A stretch of DNA of 64,000 nucleotides. Origin: a bacterium. GTDB taxonomy: Bacteria > Auribacterota > UBA3054. The notes beneath the pieces were generated by a model, which was not told the origin of the DNA, searched no databases, and saw nothing but the letters and a program-made list of their open reading frames with translations. Location of the stretch: positions 150,642-214,641 of the forward strand of contig JAFZXZ010000016.1 of the NCBI GenBank assembly GCA_017616555.1, written 5' to 3'. The position numbers and the translations under genes were made by a program. Shown in pieces: positions 48,101 through 53,906 of this stretch (position 1 is its first letter; each line of letters opens with the position of its first letter).

Positions 48101-51010
48101 GGGGAACGGACGGAGCGCGCCGCCGTCGGTGCCAGCTTCGCTGACGATAGCGACGTTGCTGACGCTCATGCCGGAGCAGTTGCAAGCGCAGAGAGCGCCG
48201 TTCATGTGCCAGTTGTAGTGGTTGACGAAGTGTTGTTCGCCATGAGCTTCGATGGTCAGGTCGCGGAGAGAAGCGCCGTTGCGTTCCATACGGACGCCGA
48301 CGTATCCGGCAGGAGCCACGATCTTGGTCTTGTCAGGACCAGCGCCCTGCAAGGTGACGTTCTCGGCCTTGTAGCAGAGGATGGTCATGCCAGCGCCCCA
48401 AGCGTCGATCTGGTTGAAGTTGTCAGCGATGGAATATTCGCCGGGAGCGAGCTTCACGGTGTAGCCCGGAGCAATGGCGTCCATAGCTTCGGAAACGCTG
48501 CCCATAGGATCGTCTTCGGACTGACCGCTGCCGGTGGCGCCCGGAGCGACGTAAAGGTTGCCAATGTAGATGTCTTCGGAGCTCAGCTTCACGTTGCCGG
48601 CGCCTTCATAGGAGCCGATGACGATGAAGTAGTACTTGCCTTCTTCTTTCGCGAACTTGAAGGTCTCGTCTCTGCCGGTGTCGGTCAGAGGAACGACTTC
48701 CGTCAGGTCTTCGAAGGTCGGGGTGGCCGTTTCGGCGGAGAAGACGCCCATCATGGTGTCGTTGGCGAATTCATCCCAAGTGCCGGCAGTGGTGACCTGC
48801 AGGCCCATGTTGTTTTCAGCCTTGAAGGTGTACCAGATGGAGTAGAGCTCATCGGTGCTTTCGCCGGATTCGACGCGGGCGTATTCGTTGTTGCCGACGA
48901 CCGTGGTGCCGGGAGTGTACTCTTTGGCGCGGGCCAGATAATCGTTGGCCGGGCCGTCGCACATATACACGAGCTTGAAGCTGTCGATAGAGACGCTCAG
49001 ACCGCCGCCCCAGAAGAAGTAACGGAAGGTCTTGAAGATGTCGGAGTCATTTTCCTGACCGCCGGCGACATTCAGTTCTTCAGTCACGCCGTTGATGGTG
49101 ACGTACAGAGTGTTGTGATGTTTGTTGACCGCGGTGGGATCAACAGCGATCTCGAAGTCGAACCATTCGTCAACAGGGATCTCGAGGGAGGACCAAGTCG
49201 CGCCGTCCGGGGAGAACAGATAATGGTCGCCGTCTCTCTTGAACTGGGACTCGTAAAGCTGAGGATCCCAGAGACCGAACCAAGGATTAGCGGTGGAGCC
49301 GCTGTATTTCAACCTGGCGGAATAGACCCACAGACGATAGGGGTTCAAAGAACCGCCAAGCCAGCCGGTCTCGACCGGATTGTCGAAGGTGTAGTGGGCG
49401 CCCCAGAGGCCGCTGCCGGAAGTCAGCGTGACATAGGTGTTGTCGCCGTCTTTGACAACGGTGCCGCTGCCGTCGTTGCCGTAGCCGTTGGACCAGCCGT
49501 AGTTGCCGATGAGGCTTCCTTCATCATAAGAGGAGAAGTCTTCGTCAACGACCACAACGTATTCGTCGAACGGAATGACGCAGCCTTTGCCGGCCTTCAC
49601 CAAGGAGGTAGTCCAGGTGGTGCCGTCAACCTGCGGATCCATCACGGTGTCGCAATTGATGTAGTTGGCGGTGGCGCGGGTCTGTCTTTCAAGGTCGGCT
49701 TCGGGCATGAAGCAGTCTTTCACATTGAAAGTCCAAGCCCTTTCGTCGTCGTTGGCCTGTTCGCCAACGGGATACTTGGTGTTCAGGAAGACGCAGTTCC
49801 TGACGTTGCAGACAGTGTCAACATTGCTGTACCAAACGTTGCCGAAGATGGCGCTGTTGTGGTCAATGTTGTCAGGACGCTGTTCCTGGATGACGTCTTT
49901 GTTGCTTCTGAAGGTGCAGCAATCGAAGTTGTAGGTCACGGTCTTGTCGCCGTCCGCGCCAGCATCCCAAGTGAAGGGCTTGATCTGGCAGGAGGTCAGG
50001 AGGCCGTAGGAGATGAACGCGCAGTCCTTGATGTTCATCGTGGTGCCGCAGGTGGTCTGGATGCAGGCGGGACGAATGAGTCTGCCGCTGTCAACGTTGG
50101 TCTCGCCGCCTTCGGCGCCGACGTAAACGTAAACGTCTTCCAGATTGAGGCCGCCCGCGTCAACGGTGGTCAGAGCAGCCGTGAGGCCGTAGAAAGCGCC
50201 GCCCCAGGAGTCGTTGCCTTTGATGTCCATCGGGTGCTGGATCTGGACGCCCTTGAAGGTGACGTTAGCAGCAAGGATGGCCACGCCGACGTCATTGGTC
50301 TGGTCGCAGAGAATGATGGTCTGGTCGCTGCCAGCGCCGATGACGGAAACGCCAGCGGTCTGGAGGAGCAGGAAGGTACCATCGGTCCAACGGACGTTGC
50401 CGGCTTCGCCAACTTCGGAAAGCACGTAAGTGCCGGGAGCCATGTAAACGGCGTTGCCAGCAGCCACATTGGCGAAAGCGGTCTTCACGTCGCAAGGATC
50501 TTCGAAGCTGTCGCCGGAGCCGGCGCCATCAGGAGAGCAGTACCAGCTCTTGATGGGGACGCTGGTGGATTCCAGCGTGAATTCGCCGCAGGAATCGGCA
50601 TTCCAGCCGTACACGCCGACGTAATAGTCCTTGTCGCCGTCGAAAGTGCCGGCGTAAGTCTCATCGACCGTCGTGTCCTGACGGGTGAGGTACGTGAAAT
50701 CAGCGAAACCGGTGCCGGTGGCGACGACCAGGGCGGTGTCCTGGGCGCTGCCTTCGGTAGCCTTGACGGTGATCGTCACTTTCTGCTGGAAAGTCGTACC
50801 GAGGTTGAATTTGTACCAAACGGAGTTCACCCAGTCGGACTCGATAGAAGCGGCTTCACCCTCTTCCAGGGTGGCTTCCACGGTCGTGCCGGTGACCTGC
50901 GTTCCGATAGTGTAAGCCTGAGCGTCAGCGAGGTTGTCGTTCGCCGGAGCATCGGCCCACACGTAAGACGCCAATGTAAGGATCAGCGCCAGACAAAGGA
51001 ATTTTTTCAT
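45173..51010 (-). CDS. giant secreted beta-helix / PPC-repeat / PQQ-propeller PEP-CTERM protein
   Basis: A 1945-aa exported protein (signal MKKFLCLALILTLASYVWAD). Modules: PPC (APANDNLADAQAYTIG), beta-helix (WYCSPDGAGSGDSFEDPC), LamG-like segment (DEDFSSYDEGSLIGNYGWS), PPC plus helix (GNLYVAPGATGSGQ), PPC plus helix (WYVAPGATGTGTSPDDP). About 350 residues follow that its paralogue lacks: a PQQ/Trp-docking-like beta-propeller (GYLYVCDEKANLCKVDLATK, GYVIAVNTADGTEAWTAE, GTVYAVVRIGGENGKVMAF). The end is VPEPAIIGLLALVALFL plus RRK. Codon use is very biased, as in highly expressed genes. It has two candidate promoters and a folded leader. It is a likely abundant surface protein; the ligand is unknown. 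Confidence 0.92.
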   Translation of the reverse strand: MKKFLCLALILTLASYVWADAPANDNLADAQAYTIGTQVTGTTVEATLEEGEAASIESDWVNSVWYKFNLGTTFQQKVTITVKATEGSAQDTALVVATGTGFADFTYLTRQDTTVDETYAGTFDGDKDYYVGVYGWNADSCGEFTLESTSVPIKSWYCSPDGAGSGDSFEDPCDVKTAFANVAAGNAVYMAPGTYVLSEVGEAGNVRWTDGTFLLLQTAGVSVIGAGSDQTIILCDQTNDVGVAILAANVTFKGVQIQHPMDIKGNDSWGGAFYGLTAALTTVDAGGLNLEDVYVYVGAEGGETNVDSGRLIRPACIQTTCGTTMNIKDCAFISYGLLTSCQIKPFTWDAGADGDKTVTYNFDCCTFRSNKDVIQEQRPDNIDHNSAIFGNVWYSNVDTVCNVRNCVFLNTKYPVGEQANDDERAWTFNVKDCFMPEADLERQTRATANYINCDTVMDPQVDGTTWTTSLVKAGKGCVIPFDEYVVVVDEDFSSYDEGSLIGNYGWSNGYGNDGSGTVVKDGDNTYVTLTSGSGLWGAHYTFDNPVETGWLGGSLNPYRLWVYSARLKYSGSTANPWFGLWDPQLYESQFKRDGDHYLFSPDGATWSSLEIPVDEWFDFEIAVDPTAVNKHHNTLYVTINGVTEELNVAGGQENDSDIFKTFRYFFWGGGLSVSIDSFKLVYMCDGPANDYLARAKEYTPGTTVVGNNEYARVESGESTDELYSIWYTFKAENNMGLQVTTAGTWDEFANDTMMGVFSAETATPTFEDLTEVVPLTDTGRDETFKFAKEEGKYYFIVIGSYEGAGNVKLSSEDIYIGNLYVAPGATGSGQSEDDPMGSVSEAMDAIAPGYTVKLAPGEYSIADNFNQIDAWGAGMTILCYKAENVTLQGAGPDKTKIVAPAGYVGVRMERNGASLRDLTIEAHGEQHFVNHYNWHMNGALCACNCSGMSVSNVAIVSEAGTDGGALRPFPTYSVTDFTVTRVAVDAPNCGCPVFFDKVKDVTVSYLTVNAKNVANNPAIYCGNWPWGVNEGLTFNNVLLANAYMPFTVEIDEEVFIYNSIYYNCPNDSNFNEDADVVEEGCVSYEEGDHDPGFETLEGFVLTSTSSTYKNVGWRTICGPENDNLADAIDVGEGATVGDNTRATVEEGENEAHKASVWYTFTPSEDGTFRISDEGSHAVSGYDAMLSIYTVNGEEVSFATLEAVVETQDTGTDETYDLKATAGTTYYICWDGYEGSQGEFTMTITKLHDGPWYVAPGATGTGTSPDDPTGDLIFAMENVVPGQTVNLAAGEYSIAEFYNQTDIWGAGMTALCFKATDVTLKGAGPDKTIFTVPAGYVGIRMERDGASVQDLTVKAYRPENMPYHYNWHMQGAICACNCAGMSVKNVAIYSEQKTGEIRPFAVYSVTDFTVDKLGVEAPYCASPCFFDKVKDVTVNNLTVSGANEDQNPAVYCGNWPWGVNEGLTFNNVLLCNTYYPFTVEIDEEVFINDSVYYNVSEESNFNEDADVTETNCTYYEAGENDPELQEVEGYILTAVNPFYKNIGWHTYIAETAVATLGYDLQGSGCIAVDGNDGFEEVWKSEYFADMYICGSAVEYEGFLYLANDPSPNATVLKINVETGDVEEFYTEPSWDNGAPTITDAGYLYVCDEKANLCKVDLATKETVWITQLVSTGERLTSSAIKFNGGKAYVKVAGKGLFAVTSGGSVAWCYEDSDCKDGWGGNGVSFSPDGSQVYYKDEGYVIAVNTADGTEAWTAETDEDDNMTCREPIVGADGTVYAVVRIGGENGKVMAFNPDGTSKWTAELSEQTGDDGGLALNLGGDIIYASYSEGVTAIKTEDGSIIWDAKIGHVRNCVVPVNEGGLYAVTEGDDGSFLVFLTDGTDGAEADVVWSYEIADTSTSNHMRPVVLENGDVFCGTPQTIACVRPVVPEPAIIGLLALVALFLRRK

Positions 51011-51041
51011 GATTTCCTCTTATCATTTGGTTAAAGGAGTT

Positions 51042-51064
51042 GGGATCATTCTGGGAACGATCCC
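51042..51064 (-). promoter_or_regulatory. leader hairpin close to the RBS of the 1945-aa gene
   Basis: A 10-bp stem (GGGATCATTC / GAACGATCCC, one G-T wobble) with a 3-nt loop, about 30 nt before the start codon. It could stabilise the mRNA or affect ribosome access. Confidence 0.7.
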
Positions 51065-51096
51065 GTTAATAAAAAATTGTTTTCTATGTTCGACAA

Positions 51097-51131
51097 GACG
51101 ACACCGCCGCTAATATAAGCGGCTAATCGTC
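51097..51131 (-). promoter_or_regulatory. leader hairpin at the 5' end of the 1945-aa mRNA
   Basis: Nested pairs GACGA/TCGTC and GCCGCT/AGCGGC with a TATATT-type loop, starting a few bases after the expected transcription start. A 5' stem-loop of this kind can protect an mRNA from decay. Confidence 0.65.
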
Positions 51132-51141
51132 CATCGTGTTC

Positions 51142-51170
51142 ATTTTACCAAAAGCAAGGATATAAAACAA
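51142..51170 (-). promoter_or_regulatory. sigma70-type promoter of the 1945-aa gene
   Basis: On the minus strand TTGTTT (51165-51170), a 17-nt spacer and extended -10 TGG-TAAAAT (51142-51150). It predicts a leader of about 125 nt. Confidence 0.8.
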
Positions 51171-51213
51171 CGCGAAAGCAACCGCTCCCTCACTACCCAA
51201 TGTAAGCGTCTTT

Positions 51214-51222
51214 ATTTTAACA
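51214..51222 (-). promoter_or_regulatory. second extended -10 upstream of the 1945-aa gene
   Basis: On the minus strand TGTTAAAAT, about 72 nt upstream of the first promoter. The -35 is weak. It may be an alternative start. Confidence 0.4.
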
Positions 51223-51290
51223 TGTTATATGCAGAAAAGAGCCGCCGCGGGGTTGTGGATAACTTAAGCAAAGTGCGGCGCACATAAGCC

Positions 51291-51384
51291 AAAGGGAAGC
51301 CTATGTCCCTCGCTCACGGACTACGCACGCATTGCTAACATTGGCGTCCTCCGTGAGTTCGCTTGGGGACATAGGCTTCCCTTT
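51291..51384 (+). repeat. structured element A, copy 4 (no B partner)
   Basis: Core CGCTCACGGACTAC ... GCGTCCTCCGTGAGTTC (51311-51364), enclosed by perfect 19-nt arms 51291-51309 (AAAGGGAAGCCTATGTCCC) and 51366-51384. GCAAAGTGCGGCG, the outer arm of copy 2, is found 10 nt further out at 51268-51280. It lies 21 nt past the stop of the 305-aa gene. No B core is nearby. Confidence 0.92.
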
Positions 51385-51405
51385 GAGTTTTCGCAAAACC
51401 CGGAA

Positions 51406-52323
51406 CTACTTATTCCTGGCGTTGCGGGCTGGATCCTTCTTGTTGTTTTGGCGGGCGGGGTAAAAGTCCATCAGCGCCGTGTCGTGCTTGCCGCTGGGCC
51501 TGGGCTCGAGGAAGGAGCAGGGCGTGACGACGGCCGCGTTCCAGGCCTCGCAGCCAACGGTCACAAGCGTTCCCATGCCGCCGTCCCAAAGCGCTTTGGC
51601 CCCGGGAGCCATGGAAGCGTGCAGGCAGGCCGCAGGAACGCTGCCGCCGATGGCGCCGCCGGCCGTCAGGAAACTGCCGCCTATGCAGCCTACGCAGCCT
51701 CCGGCCAGCATAGTCTGGAAGAGTCCGCCTAAGCCGCCTATCGTTACGCTGCCCACTCCGCACATGGGGTACCAGACGGAAGCGCCAAGTATCCCGAGCC
51801 CCGCGAGCGGCGGGGTAAGCCAGCCGCCCAGAGATTTGCCGAGGTTGTCGCTGACGAAGCGGCCGCAGCTTGAATAAGCTTCCGGCATGTCATCAAAAAT
51901 AAATTCGCCGGCAGTCACAAAACTATCCTTCACCGTGTTCCCGGCTCCCCAGAGATTTTCCCTGGCCTTGGTGGGAAAATAAACGAGCGCGTAGTTGGTG
52001 ATGGTCGTGTTGGCAAAACGGCAGGCGCTAGGCACCATGGAAAAACAGTTGGAGTACCAATCCGAACTGAAGTACTTGGGAAGGTCGTTGGTTATGACAT
52101 TACTGAACCCCATCCTGATAGTGTCGGTCGCGCCCACAAAGCCCGGGGCGAAGACGACGTCGTAAGTGTTGGACTCGGAATCCCAGACGTAGCCGTACAT
52201 CACATAGTCGAAATGCTGGCCGGGAGAAAGGAAGATCCCTTTGTCGCTTTTGGGAGCGTGTCTGGCGAAAGAGCTAAGCGTGAAACAAAAAGAAAGGAAA
52301 AAAAGAGTAAAGAGTTTTTTCAT
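51406..52323 (-). CDS. secreted glycine/cysteine-rich protein of unknown function
   Basis: A 305-aa exported protein. The ATG at 52323 follows AAGGAGGTAACT and opens a signal peptide (MKKLFTLFFLSFCFTLSSFA); the longer frame upstream lacks an RBS. The first half is polar and ordered (SPGQHFDYVMYGYVWDSESN). The second half (about 165-270) is hydrophobic and rich in Gly, Ala and Cys, with glycine-zipper-like runs (GSVTIGGLGGLFQTMLAGG, GGSFLTAGGAIGGSVPAAC). Such segments often insert into or pack within membranes. The C-terminus is basic. It is 50 nt downstream of a 66-aa membrane protein, and the two are probably one transcript. No family is recognised. Confidence 0.72.
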   Translation of the reverse strand: MKKLFTLFFLSFCFTLSSFARHAPKSDKGIFLSPGQHFDYVMYGYVWDSESNTYDVVFAPGFVGATDTIRMGFSNVITNDLPKYFSSDWYSNCFSMVPSACRFANTTITNYALVYFPTKARENLWGAGNTVKDSFVTAGEFIFDDMPEAYSSCGRFVSDNLGKSLGGWLTPPLAGLGILGASVWYPMCGVGSVTIGGLGGLFQTMLAGGCVGCIGGSFLTAGGAIGGSVPAACLHASMAPGAKALWDGGMGTLVTVGCEAWNAAVVTPCSFLEPRPSGKHDTALMDFYPARQNNKKDPARNARNK

Positions 52324-52373
52324 AGTTACCTCCTTATATAGTAGTAGGCAGAAATCTGATTCCGCTTTCGCGA

Positions 52374-52574
52374 TCAATTGGACTTGCTGATGATGTAGTT
52401 CAGGGCGAAGGCGCCGGAGACCTGATTGTCGGCGCTGAACTTCGTGTACCTGATGCCGCAGTGCGGATCAGGGCTCACGCTGGAGAGCGCTCTGAACACA
52501 TTGTAGGTGAAGAAAGTCAGCGCTACGAAGGCAATGATAGCGGAAGCGATAACGATCATTTGACTTTTTTTCAT
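52374..52574 (-). CDS. small single-pass membrane protein
   Basis: A 66-aa protein: MKKSQMIVIASAIIAFVALT starts a transmembrane helix, followed by about 40 polar residues (SSVSPDPHCGIRYTKFSADN). An excellent RBS (AAGGAGG) precedes the ATG, and a promoter-like region with a palindrome lies upstream. It is probably co-transcribed with the 305-aa secreted gene, so it may be its partner. The function is unknown. Confidence 0.7.
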   Translation of the reverse strand: MKKSQMIVIASAIIAFVALTFFTYNVFRALSSVSPDPHCGIRYTKFSADNQVSGAFALNYIISKSN

Positions 52575-52621
52575 AACATCCTCCTTGATTGGTTTGAGAC
52601 GTTTTCATTTTGTTCACCACC

Positions 52622-52652
52622 ATTATATCATAAACTGGTAAATAATTTACAA
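52622..52652 (-). promoter_or_regulatory. promoter and palindrome for the 66-aa / 305-aa genes
   Basis: On the minus strand an extended -10 TGATATAAT (TATAAT at 52622-52627) with a possible TTGTAA -35 at 19 nt. It overlaps the perfect palindrome GTAAAT-A-ATTTAC (52638-52650), a possible operator; TGGTAAA is repeated about 30 nt further out. Confidence 0.55.
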
Positions 52653-52718
52653 GTCAACTATTTTGTGGTAAACAATACCCTTGCAGCTTTTGAGTATAAA
52701 TAATTTAAACAAAATTAG

Positions 52719-53906
52719 TTAAGCCTTGGAATAGGCTTCCAGAAGGCGGGGCTCGCCGTCCCCTTCCCAGGCCAATTCCTGGCTTCTCGCTAAAGATTTT
52801 TGGCTTAAGCTTTCCCTTAAAGCCTGGTCGTTGTAAAGTTTCAATATACCTTCCGCCAACGCTTCGGGCTTGCTCGGTTCAACGTAGAGCGCGGCGTCTT
52901 TGCAAGTGGCGCGGTGCTCTTTGAGATCGAACATGACTTGCGGCAAGCCGGCCGCCATGTAGTCAATGGTTTTCAGCATCGTGGAGTTGTCGTTCATCGG
53001 CGTCTTGGGATCGGGAGTCACGCCGATGTCGCTCTTTAAAAGTATTTCCTTTGCTCTTGTTTTTTGGACGAAGCCAAGAAATTCCGTTTCTTTTTCTATA
53101 CCGAGTTTTTTGCTGAGCGCTTTCAAGTTCTCGAATTCCGGACCGTCGCCCAGAAGTTTCAGAGAGACGTTCGTTTGCTTTTCCTTCAGGAGAGCCAGCG
53201 CTTTCAAAAGAATGTCAACACCGTCCTGGCGCGCCATCACTCCGATGTAAACGAGTTTTAGATCCTTCGAATCTGCCGCTTCTCTGTTTTGAATCAGCTC
53301 TCCCCTTCTCAGCCCGGAACGCACCACGAAACTTTTATCCCGTGCGAGGCCGTCCCTTGAAAACTCTATGCTTTGGTAGGAAGCGTTGGTGGCAAGGACA
53401 AGGTCGGCGCTCTGCACGGACTTCCTTTCGAAATGCAGAAGAAGCTTGTAAAGGATCTTGAAGAAAAATCCGAGCTCTTCGTAGGAAGCGGCGTTTCTTT
53501 TGGCGAGGATCAGTTCCGGAGAGAGATCGTGATGGTCAAAAATTAGTTTCGCGCCTTTCTTTTTATAAGGCTTGGCCAAAAGGTAGAGAAGATCCGGCGG
53601 GTCGCAGACATGGATCGTTTGGAAAGGCTTCTTCGCATAGACCTTCTTCAATATCGCCCGTTCTTTCAGCAGCGCCTCAGCGTATTCCCGTGCGTAGCCG
53701 AGCCAGCTCTTGGCCTGATAAAGCTTGTGCCTAATCATGATGACGCCGTCATGACGATAGACGCCCGCGGACGCGCGATCGTCGGAGGGCGAAACGACCG
53801 TCACCTCGTAGCCGTTGCTTTTCAGCGTTGTGGCTATGAGCCAGACCCTGTGGTCCCTGGGGACCGGAAGGTTTTCGACCACTATGACTGCGTGAGGCTT
53901 CGTCAT
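52719..53906 (-). CDS. family-4-type glycosyltransferase
   Basis: A 395-aa GT-B retaining glycosyltransferase. The N-terminal domain opens with VIVVENLPVPRDHRVWLIAT and includes ICDPPDLLYLL-like and FDHHDLSPELIL phrases. The C-terminal nucleotide-sugar-binding domain has LVYIGVMARQDGVDILLKAL, LLGDGPEFENL and VTPDPKTPMNDNSTMLKTID, with the usual EX7E-like region. It probably transfers sugars to a cell-surface glycan on the cytoplasmic side. It is the last gene of the minus-strand run and overlaps the heparinase-like gene by 4 nt. Confidence 0.92.
   Translation of the reverse strand: MTKPHAVIVVENLPVPRDHRVWLIATTLKSNGYEVTVVSPSDDRASAGVYRHDGVIMIRHKLYQAKSWLGYAREYAEALLKERAILKKVYAKKPFQTIHVCDPPDLLYLLAKPYKKKGAKLIFDHHDLSPELILAKRNAASYEELGFFFKILYKLLLHFERKSVQSADLVLATNASYQSIEFSRDGLARDKSFVVRSGLRRGELIQNREAADSKDLKLVYIGVMARQDGVDILLKALALLKEKQTNVSLKLLGDGPEFENLKALSKKLGIEKETEFLGFVQKTRAKEILLKSDIGVTPDPKTPMNDNSTMLKTIDYMAAGLPQVMFDLKEHRATCKDAALYVEPSKPEALAEGILKLYNDQALRESLSQKSLARSQELAWEGDGEPRLLEAYSKA

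Larger units (their letters stand above)
51011..51405. other. 395-bp spacer upstream of the 1945-aa gene
   Basis: It contains the folded leader of the 1945-aa gene (two hairpins), its main promoter at 51142-51170, a second extended -10 at 51214-51222 and element A copy 4. No gene is seen. Confidence 0.8.

Noticed and set aside
46379-51034. 1551-codon open frame on the plus strand
   Set aside because: It is the antisense shadow of the 1945-aa gene, which has a signal peptide, repeat modules, a PEP-CTERM end, promoter and terminator. The antisense product is low-complexity Val/Asp/Gly-rich with no domain, and codon bias explains it.
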